A DNA stretch of 64,000 nt from Actinocatenispora sera (GCF_018324685.1 NZ_AP023354.1:6406426-6470425); one strand, 5' to 3'. Positions 44,816 through 53,738 are shown, counted from the stretch's first letter. The notes: generated by a model from the letters alone, not told the origin. Numbers and translations: made by a program.

Positions 44816-45493
44816 ATGAAGCAGCGACGGGTCCTGGTCGTCGAGGACGAGCCGACGATCGCCGAGTCCGTCGGCGCCAGGCTGCGCGCCGAGGGGTACG
44901 AGGTGGAACTCGCCGGCGACGGTCCGAGCGCCGTGGACGCGGCGCGGCGGCGACCACCCGACGCCATCGTGCTCGACGTGATGCTGCCCGGCTTCGACGG
45001 GCTGGAGGTGTGCCGGCGGGTCCAGGCCGACCGCCCGGTACCGGTGCTGATGCTCACCGCGCGTGACTCGGAGACCGACCACCTGGTCGGGCTGGGCGTC
45101 GGTGCGGACGACTACCTGACCAAGCCGTTCAGCATGCGGGTGCTGTGCGCGCGGGTGCAGGCGCTGTTGCGCCGGGTGGACCGGGCGGCGCAGACCAGCG
45201 ACGAGATCCTCAGCGTGGGCGAGCTGGCGATCAACCGGGCGCAACGCCGGGTGACCAGGTCGGGCGCCGAGGTGCACCTGACGCCGACCGAGTTCGACCT
45301 GCTCACCCGGCTGGCCGAGCGGCCCCGCGCGGTGCTGCGCCGCGAGCAGCTGCTGGAGGAGGTCTGGGGTTGGGCCAACGGCTCCGGCACCCGCACGGTG
45401 GACAGCCACGTCAAGGCGCTGCGCCGCAAGCTCGGACCGGGCCTGATCCGTACCGTGCACGGGGTCGGCTACGCGCTGGAGCCGGCGCCGTGA
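44816..45493 (+). CDS. OmpR/PhoB-family response regulator
   Basis: A 225-residue two-component response regulator. The receiver domain has the acidic pocket VVEDE, phosphorylation Asp in AIVLDVMLPGFDG and switch Lys in DYLTKPF; the C-terminal winged helix (VHLTPTEFDLLTRLAERPRAVLRREQLLEEVWGW...VDSHVKALRRKLG) is of the OmpR type. It overlaps the kinase start by 4 bases. Position suggests control of the Cys-rich/DUF5134 genes 85 bases upstream. Confidence 0.94.
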   Translation: MKQRRVLVVEDEPTIAESVGARLRAEGYEVELAGDGPSAVDAARRRPPDAIVLDVMLPGFDGLEVCRRVQADRPVPVLMLTARDSETDHLVGLGVGADDYLTKPFSMRVLCARVQALLRRVDRAAQTSDEILSVGELAINRAQRRVTRSGAEVHLTPTEFDLLTRLAERPRAVLRREQLLEEVWGWANGSGTRTVDSHVKALRRKLGPGLIRTVHGVGYALEPAP

Positions 45494-46476
45494 TCCGGCC
45501 GCTGGACCGGATCGGCTCGATCAAGCTGAAGATCGGGGTCCTGGTCACCGCCTCGATCTGCGCCGCGTCCGGGGTGTTCTGGCTCGGCATCGGTACCAAC
45601 GGGCTCGGCGTGCTGCTCGCCGTGCTCGCGGTCGCGGTGGCGCTGACGGTGACCCAGCTGCTGGCGCACGGGATGACCTCGCCGCTGCGGGACATGACCA
45701 CCGCCGCGGAGGCGATGGCGCGTGGCGACTACACCCGGCGGGTACGGGCGACCTCGTCGGACGAGGTGGGCCAGCTGGGCCGCGCGTTCAACCAGATGGC
45801 CGAGGATCTCGCCGTGGCCGACCGGCAGCGGCGCGAGCTGATCGCGAACGTCTCGCACGAGCTGCGTACCCCGATCTCGGCGCTGCAGGCCGTGCTGGAG
45901 AACGTGGTGGACGGGGTGAGCGAGCCGTCCGAGCTGAAGACCGCGCTGGCGCAGACCGAGCGGCTCGGCCGGCTGGTCTCCGAGCTGCTCGACATGTCCC
46001 GGCTCGACGCCGGGGTCGTGCCGCTGCGCCGCGAGCAGGTGGCGGCCGAGGACCTCCTCGCCGAGGTGGTGGCGCAGACCTCGGTGGCCGGCCCACCGGT
46101 ACGGTTCGCCGTCGACGTGACGCCGGCCGACCTGACGATGCACGCCGACCCGCAGCGGCTGCACCAGGTGCTCGCCAACCTGGTCGAGAACGCCTGCCGG
46201 CACAGCCCGCCGAACGGGCTGGTCAGCCTGCGCGCCCGCCGGCACGACCACGAGGTGGTGCTGGAGGTGCAGGACGAGGGGCCGGGGATCCGTTCGGAGG
46301 ACCGGGAGCGCGTCTTCGAACGGTTCACCCGCGGCGAGCCGTTCCGTGACCGGGTCGGCGGTACCGGGCTGGGGCTGGCCATCGCGCGCTGGGCGGTCGA
46401 TCTGCACGGGGGCACGATCCGGGTGGTCGGCGGCGGCGTCGGCTGCCTGATCCGCGTCACCTTCCCGGCCGGCTGA
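45490..46476 (+). CDS. Sensor histidine kinase with HAMP domain
   Basis: A 328-residue sensor kinase with transmembrane helices at about 12-45 (KIGVLVTASICAASGVFWLGIG) and 48-65, and only a very short external loop, so it probably senses a ligand inside or at the membrane. A HAMP domain follows (MTSPLRDMTTAAEAMARGDYTRRV), then HisKA with the phosphorylated His in ANVSHELRTPISAL and an HATPase domain (NLVENACRHS, DEGPGI, GTGLGLAIARWAVDLHGG). It starts at GTG 45490 overlapping the regulator's stop. Confidence 0.93.
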   Translation: MIRPLDRIGSIKLKIGVLVTASICAASGVFWLGIGTNGLGVLLAVLAVAVALTVTQLLAHGMTSPLRDMTTAAEAMARGDYTRRVRATSSDEVGQLGRAFNQMAEDLAVADRQRRELIANVSHELRTPISALQAVLENVVDGVSEPSELKTALAQTERLGRLVSELLDMSRLDAGVVPLRREQVAAEDLLAEVVAQTSVAGPPVRFAVDVTPADLTMHADPQRLHQVLANLVENACRHSPPNGLVSLRARRHDHEVVLEVQDEGPGIRSEDRERVFERFTRGEPFRDRVGGTGLGLAIARWAVDLHGGTIRVVGGGVGCLIRVTFPAG

Positions 46477-46603
46477 CCACGGCGCCCCGTCGCTTCGTCG
46501 GTCACCGGGTCGGCCGATCACGACGTGGCCGATCCGACATCGATTGCCGGGCGATACCCCGCCATGATCAACACGGCAGGACGCGGTGCCGTAGCCTGGG
46601 CCG

Positions 46604-47398
46604 GTGCGTACCGTGCGGGGTTTGGTGGCCGGATTGCTTGCCGTGGCGGCGATCGGGCTGCCCGCTGGATGCAGCGGGCCGGCCGACTCGGCCACCGGCG
46701 GCTCGCGCACCCCGTCGTCCCGGCCGGCCGCGAGCCGATCCACGCACTCGCCCACACCGTCACCGAGCCCGTCGCCCAGCCCGGTCAGCTACCCGCTGCG
46801 GGGCACCGGTTCGTACGCGATCGCGCCGGGGCACAGCGCGACGCTGGGGCGGCACGGGACGCTGCTGCGCTTCCAGGTGGCGGTCGAGCACGGCATCGAC
46901 AACCTGTCCGTGTCCGGGTTCGCCGACCAGGTGGTGGACATCCTCGGCGACCCGCAGGGATGGACGGCCGGCGGCGACTGGCGGCTGCGCCGGGTCGGGC
47001 CGGGCCAGCCGCACGACTTCGTGCTCTACCTGGCGACGCCGGCGACCCGGGACGTGCTGTGCGGCGCGGCCTTCGACCGGTACACCTCGTGCCGCAACGG
47101 CGACGCGGTGGTGATCAACGTGTCCCGCTGGCTGCACGGCGTCCCCTACTACCACGACCTGACCGCCTACCGGGACTACGCGGTCAGCCACGAGGTGGGG
47201 CACCGGCTGGGGCACGGGCACGAGCTGTGCCCGGGCAAGGGGAAGCCCGCCCCGACGATGGAGCAGCAGACGCTGGGGCTGCACGGCTGCACCCCGAACC
47301 CGTGGCCGTACCCGCACGGGCGCCGCTACACCGGCCCCAGCGGCGAGTACCCGCTGGTCGTACCGACCGACCCGACGACCTGGTACCGGCCGAGCTGA
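46604..47398 (+). CDS. DUF3152 lipoprotein, metzincin-like
   Basis: A 264-residue lipoprotein (signal LVAGLLAVAAIGLPAGC, lipobox LPAGC) with a Ser/Pro linker and a DUF3152 domain. The domain contains the zinc-metalloprotease-like motif HEVGHRLGHGHELCPGKGKPAPTMEQQ, which resembles the HExxHxxGxxH of metzincins and the Met of the Met-turn. It is a candidate surface protease, unproven for the family. It begins about 125 bases after the kinase and is not obviously in that operon. Confidence 0.85.
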   Translation: MRTVRGLVAGLLAVAAIGLPAGCSGPADSATGGSRTPSSRPAASRSTHSPTPSPSPSPSPVSYPLRGTGSYAIAPGHSATLGRHGTLLRFQVAVEHGIDNLSVSGFADQVVDILGDPQGWTAGGDWRLRRVGPGQPHDFVLYLATPATRDVLCGAAFDRYTSCRNGDAVVINVSRWLHGVPYYHDLTAYRDYAVSHEVGHRLGHGHELCPGKGKPAPTMEQQTLGLHGCTPNPWPYPHGRRYTGPSGEYPLVVPTDPTTWYRPS

Positions 47399-47725
47399 CG
47401 AACCGCCCGAACCGGGTCAGTGTGGCGGGTTCCCGCCGCAAGCCGTAATTACGCCATCCACGTCGGGTGAACCGACGAAATTACCCCTATCGCGCGGGGT
47501 TGTTTTCGTGTAGATCCTTAATGGCGCCTTATGGGTGTCAAGCTCGATCCTTCCCGACCATCTGGGATTGAGGAGGTTTCACCCGTATTAACCGGTGCGT
47601 CCCTCCGCACCGGTCGCCGGACCTCGACCGAGGCACCGGCTTACCCCCACGCCGGTGCCGTCGACGGCACCGGCAGCCTCGCCGATGCCGCTCGGCATCG
47701 GCCTGCCCCAGCGAGAGGAAGCACC
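47399..47725 (+). promoter_or_regulatory. Long structured leader of the S53 protease gene
   Basis: A 327-base non-coding stretch. It begins with AT-richer DNA near 47450-47525, a likely promoter region. Then come three perfect hairpins in a row: 47591-47614 (ACCGGTGCG-N6-CGCACCGGT), 47651-47674 (a 24-base palindrome of two 12-base arms) and 47681-47702 (GCCGATGCC-N4-GGCATCGGC). AGAGGAA lies before ATG 47726. The hairpins may steer translation or mRNA stability. It does not match a known riboswitch that I recognise. Confidence 0.55.
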
Positions 47726-49645
47726 ATGGGTGTTCCCCTGCGCCGAGCCATGGTCGTCTCGGTCGCCGCATTGTCGGCTGCCGCCCTGACCTCACTCGGC
47801 CTCGCCCAGTCCGCCTGGGCCGCACCGGCAAGCAGCACGACCTCCGGTGTCCAGCGGGTCTGCGACGCGCCCGCCGCGCCGCACACCATGCACTGCATGG
47901 CGTTGAAGCGCACCGGCATCCACCCGGACCTGCCGTCCGGGTACGGGCCGACGGATCTGCAGAGCGCGTACAGCCTGCCGGCCAACGGCGGCGCCGGCAC
48001 GACCATCGCCATCGTGGACGCCTACGACGACCCGAACGCGGCCAGCGACCTCGCCGCGTACCGGTCGGCGTTCGGGCTGCCGGCCCTGACCTCCGGGCAG
48101 TTCCGGAAGGTCAACCAGAACGGGCAGACCAGCCCGCTGCCGTCGCCCGACCAGGGCTGGGCGGGCGAGATCTCGCTCGACCTGGACATGGTCTCGGCGA
48201 TCGCGCCGAAGGCCAACATCATCCTGGTGGAGGCGGACGCGCCGAGCGACACCGACCTGTACCAGGCGGAGGACGAGGCGGTGGCGCTGGGCGCCAAGTA
48301 CGTCTCGAACTCCTGGGGTGGCGGCGAGTCGTCCGGCCAGACCTCCGACGACCAGCACTTCAACCACCCCGGCGTCGCCATCACCGTCAGCTCCGGCGAC
48401 GACGGCCACGGCGCCGAGTACCCGGCCACGTCGAAGTACGTGACCGCGGTCGGCGGTACCTCGCTGTCGCGGTCCGGCAGCGGCTGGAGCGAGTCCGCGT
48501 GGAGCGGTGCCGGTTCGGGCTGCTCGTCCTACGACTCGAAGGCCAGCTGGCAGAACGTCAACACCGGATGCTCGAACCGGGCGGAGGCGGACGTGTCCGC
48601 GGTCGCCGACCCGAACACCGGCGTGGCGGTCTACCAGACCTACGGCGGCAGCGGCTGGGCCGTGTACGGCGGCACGTCGGCGTCCGCGCCGATCATCGCC
48701 TCGGTGTACGCGCTGGCCGGCACGCCCGGCGCCAGCGACTACCCGGCGAGCTACCCGTACGCGCACGCGTCGAGCCTCAACGACGTGACCAGCGGCAACA
48801 ACGGCAGCTGCGGCTCGCCGATGTGCTCGGCCGGCACCGGCTGGGACGGCCCGACCGGCCTCGGTACGCCGAACGGCACCGCCGCGTTCGCGGCGGGTGG
48901 CACCACGCCGCCCGGTGACGTGACGGTGTCCAACCCGGGCAACCAGAGCAACAAGGTCGGCGACTCGGTCAGCCTCCAGCTGTCCGCGTCGGGCGGCACC
49001 GCGCCGTACACCTGGTCGGTGACCGGGCTGCCGGCGGGCCTGTCCGCCTCCTCGTCCGGCAAGATCACCGGTAGCCCCACCACGGCCGGCACCTCGACCG
49101 TGAAGGCGACCGCGACCGACGCCGCCGGCAAGACCGGTACCGCGTCATTCTCCTGGGCGATCACCACCGGCGGTGGCGGCGGCACCTGCGGTAGCCAGCT
49201 GCTGGGCAACCCGGGCTTCGAGACGGGCTCGGCATCGCCGTGGTCGGCCTCGTCCGGCGTCGTGTCGTCGAACGCCGACGGCGGCGTCGCACACTCCGGC
49301 AACTACTACGCCTGGCTGGACGGCTACGGCACGTCGCACACCGACACCGTGAGCCAGACGGTCCAGGTACCGGCCGGCTGTGACACCGTGTCGTTCTCCT
49401 TCTACGTGTACATCTCCACGCAGGAGTCCGGCTCGACCCCGTACGACACGTTGACCGTCAAGGCCAACTCGGTCACCGTGGCGACGTACTCGAACGCCAA
49501 CGCCACCAGCGGTTACGTGAAGAAGTCGTTCACCCTGACCGGCGCGTCCGGCCTGTCGGTGAAGATCTCCTTCAGCGGCACCGAGGACTCGTACCTGGCG
49601 ACCTCGTTCCTGATCGACGACGTGGCGTTCACCACCGCGTCCTGA
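47726..49645 (+). CDS. Secreted S53-family (sedolisin) serine protease
   Basis: A 639-residue exported protease. Signal peptide: MVVSVAALSAAALTSLGLAQSAWA, cleaved near residue 32. The catalytic set of sedolisins is visible: Glu148 in QGWAGEISLDLD, Asp152 and Ser318 in GGTSASAP; the calcium-site-like segment GTGWDGPTGLGTPNG follows. The usual large propeptide is missing, with only about 45 residues before the domain. The C-terminus has an Ig-like He_PIG domain (PGDVTVSNPGNQSNKVGDSVSLQL, about 396-485) and a jelly-roll-like domain (NPGFETGSASPWSASSGVVS to the end) that may bind polysaccharide. Confidence 0.88.
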   Translation: MGVPLRRAMVVSVAALSAAALTSLGLAQSAWAAPASSTTSGVQRVCDAPAAPHTMHCMALKRTGIHPDLPSGYGPTDLQSAYSLPANGGAGTTIAIVDAYDDPNAASDLAAYRSAFGLPALTSGQFRKVNQNGQTSPLPSPDQGWAGEISLDLDMVSAIAPKANIILVEADAPSDTDLYQAEDEAVALGAKYVSNSWGGGESSGQTSDDQHFNHPGVAITVSSGDDGHGAEYPATSKYVTAVGGTSLSRSGSGWSESAWSGAGSGCSSYDSKASWQNVNTGCSNRAEADVSAVADPNTGVAVYQTYGGSGWAVYGGTSASAPIIASVYALAGTPGASDYPASYPYAHASSLNDVTSGNNGSCGSPMCSAGTGWDGPTGLGTPNGTAAFAAGGTTPPGDVTVSNPGNQSNKVGDSVSLQLSASGGTAPYTWSVTGLPAGLSASSSGKITGSPTTAGTSTVKATATDAAGKTGTASFSWAITTGGGGGTCGSQLLGNPGFETGSASPWSASSGVVSSNADGGVAHSGNYYAWLDGYGTSHTDTVSQTVQVPAGCDTVSFSFYVYISTQESGSTPYDTLTVKANSVTVATYSNANATSGYVKKSFTLTGASGLSVKISFSGTEDSYLATSFLIDDVAFTTAS

Positions 49646-49659
49646 TCCGCTCCCCCACG

Positions 49660-49693
49660 GGCGGGGGCCGGCGCTTCGTCGCCGGCCCCCGCC
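49660..49693 (+). terminator. Terminator of the S53 protease gene
   Basis: A perfect 13-base stem, GGCGGGGGCCGGC (49660-49672) and its complement (49681-49693), around an 8-base loop, 15 bases after the stop codon. Confidence 0.8.
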
Positions 49694-49694
49694 T

Positions 49695-49938
49695 CGTCGA
49701 TCAAGGGCCCAGGCATCGTCGATCAAGGGCTCACCTCGTTGACCAAGGACTCGCGTCGTTGATCAAGGACTCGCGTCGTCGATCAAGGGCTCACGTCGTC
49801 GATCAAGGACTCGCGTCGTCGACCAAGGCTCACGTCGTCGACCAAGGGCCTAGGCATCGTCGATCAAGGACTCGCGTCGTCGATCAAGGGCTCACGTCGT
49901 TGACCAAGGGCTCACGTCGTTGACCAAGGGCTCGCGGC
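49695..49938. repeat. About 12 copies of a 20-bp repeat, CGTYGAYCAAGG type
   Basis: Tandem units of 19-22 bases such as CGTCGATCAAGGACTCGCGT and CGTTGACCAAGGGCTCACGT, with T/C variants at the Y positions. It sits between the convergent protease and methyltransferase genes. Past the array are single inverted versions (CCCTTGATCAAC and CCTTGATCAAC near 49967-49997), so the region could fold into many alternative hairpins. Confidence 0.9.
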
Positions 49939-50019
49939 ACGTCGTGCTGCCACTGCGCGCCGCAATCCCTTGATCAACTACCGGGGTCCTTGATCAACGC
50001 GTCGAGCGGGCGGGTGGGG

Positions 50020-51297
50020 TCAGCGGCGGGCGACGAGGAAGCGGCCGAGCGCGGGCAGGCTGCCGTCGGCGAGCCGACGCGCCTCGGTGTCGCGCACCCG
50101 GCGGGCGACGTCGTTCGCCACCGGGGTGTCGGCGAGCCGCTGCGCGACCATCCGCCACAGCCCGATCGTCGGCTGGTCGGTGACGGTCAGCCCGGCGGCC
50201 TGCAGCGCGGCGACGATGTCGGCACCGGTGTGCAGCGGCCGGTGCGCCGCCTCCTCCGGCGACTCGTGCCCGCTCGGTACGAAGCTGTCCTGCCAGCGCT
50301 GCCACGGGTCGGTCGGCCGTGGCCGTCCCTCGTCGTCCTCCGGCTCGGCCGCGGCGACGCCGGCGGCGGCGAGCAGGTCGACCGCGTCGTACAGGAACCG
50401 CGCGGCCGCTTCGTTCGCGCGTTCCCGGGCGAACTCCTCCAGTACCAGCACGCCGGAGGGCGTCAGCAGGTCGAGCGCGTGCTCGATCGCGCCGGGCAGG
50501 TCCTCGATGTGGTGCAGCGAGCGGGTGAACAGCACCGCGTCGTACCGGCCGGGCGCCCGATGGTCGCGCAACTCGGCGTTGACCACCTCCAGGCCGCGCT
50601 CGGCCGCGGTCGCCGCGGAGTCCGGGTCCGGTTCGATCGCGGTGACCCGGTAGCCGGCACCGGCCAGCGCGGCCGCCAGCGCACCGAGCCCGGCACCGAC
50701 CTCGCAGATTGCCGCCGGCGGCTCGGGCAGTACCGGTCGCAGCAGCGCCATGGTGTCCGGCACCGCGAGCGCGGTCAGGTCGATGTGCACCGGCAGGTAC
50801 GGATGGTGCCCGCCGTTCCCGTGGCCGTGCCCGTGCCCGCGGCCGCCGGATGGGGCGCCGCCGCCGTGACCGCGGGATGGGGCGCCGCCGTGGCCGTGCC
50901 GCCGCAGGCCGCCGCGCTGGTGAGCGCCGGCCTCCGACGACCCGTCGACAGCACCCGGCTCGGACGAGCTGTCGACAGCGCCCGACTCGGACCAGCCGGC
51001 GGTAGCGCCCGACTCGGACCAGCTGGCGGTAGCGCCCGACTCGGACGGGCCGGCGGTAGCGCCCGACTCGGACCAGCTGGCGGTAGCGCCCGACTCGGAC
51101 CAGCTGGCGGTAGCGCCCGACTCGGACCAGCTGGCGGTAGCGCCCGGCTCCGACGAGCCGGCGGTAGCGCCCGACTCGGACGAGCCGGCGGTAGCGCCCG
51201 GTTCGGACCAGCTGGCGGTGGCACCCGGCTCCGACGAGCTGTCGGTTGCGCCGGGCTCGGGGGAGCTGTCGGTTGCACCGTGCGGGTGAGCGTCCAT
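50020..51297 (-). CDS. Class I methyltransferase with N-terminal 9-residue repeats
   Basis: A 425-residue protein. Residues 7-123 are 13 copies of a 9-residue repeat of the type GATASWSES, followed by a Gly/His-rich linker (HGHGHGNGGHH). The C-terminal 250 residues are a SAM-dependent methyltransferase fold: motif I ICEVGAGLGALAAAL at about residue 195, IEPDPDS, and YDAVLFTRSLHHIEDL. Such enzymes methylate small molecules or RNA/protein; I cannot tell which. The start is ATG 51297 in preference to a frame 40 codons longer. It is convergent with the protease gene. Confidence 0.8.
   Translation of the reverse strand: MDAHPHGATDSSPEPGATDSSSEPGATASWSEPGATAGSSESGATAGSSEPGATASWSESGATASWSESGATASWSESGATAGPSESGATASWSESGATAGWSESGAVDSSSEPGAVDGSSEAGAHQRGGLRRHGHGGAPSRGHGGGAPSGGRGHGHGHGNGGHHPYLPVHIDLTALAVPDTMALLRPVLPEPPAAICEVGAGLGALAAALAGAGYRVTAIEPDPDSAATAAERGLEVVNAELRDHRAPGRYDAVLFTRSLHHIEDLPGAIEHALDLLTPSGVLVLEEFARERANEAAARFLYDAVDLLAAAGVAAAEPEDDEGRPRPTDPWQRWQDSFVPSGHESPEEAAHRPLHTGADIVAALQAAGLTVTDQPTIGLWRMVAQRLADTPVANDVARRVRDTEARRLADGSLPALGRFLVARR
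50929..51279 (-). repeat. 27-bp coding repeats in the methyltransferase
   Basis: Thirteen in-frame 27-base units encode GAT(A/D)(S/G)(S/W/P)SE(P/S/A) repeats. Several neighbouring units are near-identical at DNA level, so copy number should vary between strains without breaking the reading frame. Confidence 0.9.
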
Positions 51298-51381
51298 GGC
51301 CGCATTCTGCCCGCCGTGCGCGGCCGGACCGGTGGTACCGGGCCGGAACGTTCCCGGCACCGGTACGAGCGTGCCGGAGCC

Positions 51382-51440
51382 TTGACATCCGACCTTTGAC
51401 TGCGCAATTGTGCTCAATCATTGCCTGATGCGACCAGCTT
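51382..51440 (+). promoter_or_regulatory. Promoter/operator region of the alpha-galactosidase gene
   Basis: An AT-richer stretch upstream of the gene contains TTGACA near 51382 and, about 15 bases on, a dyad-like segment TGCGCAATTGTGCTCA around 51400-51415, resembling sugar-responsive LacI/GalR-type operators. The core is not a perfect palindrome, so this is tentative. Confidence 0.4.
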
Positions 51441-51469
51441 TGGGCAGCCCGCGTGGAGAGGAGCAATCC

Positions 51470-53644
51470 ATGCGTTCCCGTACCGCACGCGCACAGAGAT
51501 CCCGCCTGCTGACCGCCCTGAGCGCGGTGGTGGTCGCCGCCGGCTCGTTGGTGGGCGCCACCGCACCGGCGGCCGCCGCGCCCGCACCCGCGGTGGTACC
51601 GCACGCCACCAACGGCGACGACCTCGCGCCGACCCCGCCGATGGGCTTCAACGACTGGGCCGGCTTCGAGTGCAACAACCAGATGAACGAGCAGCTGTTC
51701 GTCGACACCGCCGACGAGATCGTCCGGCTCGGCCTGGACAAGCTCGGCTACCACTACGTCAACATCGACGACTGCTGGATGCAGCACGACCGGGACGCGA
51801 ACGGTCACCTGCAGATCGACCGGACCCGGTTCCCGCACGGGCTCAAGTGGCTCGGCGACTACATCCACTCCAAGGGCCTGAAGTTCGGCATCTACGAGGA
51901 CGCCGGGTACAAGACGTGCCAGGGCGCGGCGGGCAGCTACGGCCACTTCCAGACCGACGCCGACGACTACGCCGCATGGGGCGTGGACTACCTCAAGCTC
52001 GACTACTGCTACCAGCCGACCGACCAGTTCCCCGGCAAGTCGGCGGCCGAGGTCGCGCACATCGTGTACCACGAGGCGAGCCAGGCGCTCGCGAACACCG
52101 GCCGCAAGATCGTGTTCAGCGAGTCGGCCCCGGCGTACGTCTGCTGCTCCGGGCCGAACTTCGACGACGAGCTGGGCTGGCTGGCCGACGAGGGCCAGCT
52201 GTGGCGCTACGGCTCCGACATCGCCGACAACTGGGACTCGGTGCTGCGCAACTACGCCGAGGGCAACACCCCGGGCCTGGCCGCCTACGCCGGGCCGAAC
52301 CACTGGAACGACGCCGACATGCTCGAGGTCGGCAACGGTGGCATGACCACGAACGAGTACCAGGCGCAGATGTCGGTGTGGTCGGTGCTGGCCTCGCCGC
52401 TGCTGTTCTCCACCGCGCTCAAGGGCGCGTCGGCCGACACCGTCCGCATCCTGTCCAACGCCGACGTGATCGCGGTCGACCAGGACCGGCTCGGCGTGCA
52501 GGGCACGATCGTCAAGTCCACCGGCGACGTGGACATCCTGTCCCGGCCGCTGGCCAACGGTGACCGGGCCGTGGTGCTGTTCAACAAGGGCCCGGACGAG
52601 CAGACCGCGTCGGTGACCGCGGCACAGGCCGGCTTCACCGGCTCCGCGCACAGCTACCGGCTCACCGACCTGTGGTCCAAACAGGTCACCTCGACCGCCG
52701 GTACGATCGCCGCCTCGGTGCCGGGCCGCTCCGCCATCCTGTACCGGGTGCACCGCAACGCCTCCCCGAGCGTCCCACCGTCCACAGTGGTCGGTGTCGA
52801 CGGGCACGGGTACGCCGCGGGCACGACCACGCCGACCACGGTGACGCTGACCAACAACGGCACCAGCGCGATCACCGACGTCACGCTGCGACTGCAGGTA
52901 CCGGACGGGTGGACCGCGAGGCGCACCGACGGTGCGCCGGCCCGGGCCGTACCGCCGGGCGGGTCGTCGACCGCGCACTTCGACGTCACGCCGAACACCC
53001 CGCCACCGGGCGCGATGCTGCACCTGACCGGGAGCGCCGGGTACCGCTGGCAGGGGTCGGGGCAGCGCGTGTCCGGCGGGCTGGACTTCGCCTCGCCGAC
53101 GCCGTACCCGGGCATCGACGCGGCGGCGAACAACGTCGGCATCACCGACGAGTCGAACCCGGCGCCGGGCAACTTCGACGGCGGCGGGAACAGCTACTCG
53201 GCGCAGGCGCTGGCCGGGGCTGGCCTGACGCCGGGCGCCAGCCTCACGCACGACGGGCTGACCTTCCACTGGCCGTCCGCTGCGGCCGGTACACCGGACA
53301 ACGTGGCCGGCGGCGCCCGCAAGGTGGCCGTCGACGGTACCGGCACGTTGGGCTTCCTCGGCTCCGAGGCCGGCTTCGTCACCGGCTCGGTGACCATCAC
53401 GTTCACCGACGGGACGACCCAGCAGGCCGACCTGTCGTTCCCGAACTGGTGCTGCAGCGACACCACCGGCTACGACATCGTGGCCACCGTCGATCACCGC
53501 AACACCCAGTCCGGCCCGGCGAACTTCGGCGTGCAGTACCGGATCTTCTACGTCGGGGTGGCACTGCCGCCGGACAAGACGGTGGCGAGCGTGACGCTGC
53601 CGGCGCAGTCCGCGATCCACGTGTTCGCGGTGGCGGCCGGCTGA
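51470..53644 (+). CDS. Secreted GH27 alpha-galactosidase
   Basis: A 724-residue secreted glycosidase. The signal peptide ends near AAAAPAPAV (about 40). The GH27 barrel (about 50-360) begins TPPMGFNDWAGFECN and has the nucleophile Asp178 in DYLKLDYC and the acid Asp in NHWNDADMLEVG (about 281-283). A beta-sandwich C-domain follows (LSNADVIAVDQDRLG to SAILYRVHR), then a NEW3-type domain (TTPTTVTLTNNGTSAITDVTLRLQVPDGW) and a further beta domain of about 170 residues with an aromatic-rich end (FPNWCC). It would release galactose from plant galactans or melibiose-type sugars. GAGGAG precedes ATG 51470. Confidence 0.93.
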   Translation: MRSRTARAQRSRLLTALSAVVVAAGSLVGATAPAAAAPAPAVVPHATNGDDLAPTPPMGFNDWAGFECNNQMNEQLFVDTADEIVRLGLDKLGYHYVNIDDCWMQHDRDANGHLQIDRTRFPHGLKWLGDYIHSKGLKFGIYEDAGYKTCQGAAGSYGHFQTDADDYAAWGVDYLKLDYCYQPTDQFPGKSAAEVAHIVYHEASQALANTGRKIVFSESAPAYVCCSGPNFDDELGWLADEGQLWRYGSDIADNWDSVLRNYAEGNTPGLAAYAGPNHWNDADMLEVGNGGMTTNEYQAQMSVWSVLASPLLFSTALKGASADTVRILSNADVIAVDQDRLGVQGTIVKSTGDVDILSRPLANGDRAVVLFNKGPDEQTASVTAAQAGFTGSAHSYRLTDLWSKQVTSTAGTIAASVPGRSAILYRVHRNASPSVPPSTVVGVDGHGYAAGTTTPTTVTLTNNGTSAITDVTLRLQVPDGWTARRTDGAPARAVPPGGSSTAHFDVTPNTPPPGAMLHLTGSAGYRWQGSGQRVSGGLDFASPTPYPGIDAAANNVGITDESNPAPGNFDGGGNSYSAQALAGAGLTPGASLTHDGLTFHWPSAAAGTPDNVAGGARKVAVDGTGTLGFLGSEAGFVTGSVTITFTDGTTQQADLSFPNWCCSDTTGYDIVATVDHRNTQSGPANFGVQYRIFYVGVALPPDKTVASVTLPAQSAIHVFAVAAG

Positions 53645-53660
53645 CCGCCCCCGGCTTCTC

Positions 53661-53720
53661 GTTGATCAAGGGATCGGTGCACGCAATCCCAGCAGGATCT
53701 GCACCGATCCCTTGATCAAC
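53661..53720. terminator. Bidirectional terminator with a 21-bp perfect stem
   Basis: Arms 53661-53681 and 53700-53720 are perfectly complementary over 21 bases (beginning GTTGATCAAGGG) around an 18-base loop. It lies between the convergent galactosidase and AraC-DinB genes. The arm carries TTGATCAAGGG, the core also seen in the 20-bp repeat array at 49695-49938. Confidence 0.85.
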
Positions 53721-53738
53721 CGCATTGGCGGCGACCGT

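Noticed and set aside
47399-47725. Cyclic-di-AMP (ydaO) riboswitch before the protease gene
   Set aside because: Actinobacterial cell-wall hydrolases can carry one, but I could not find the conserved ydaO core segments in this leader.
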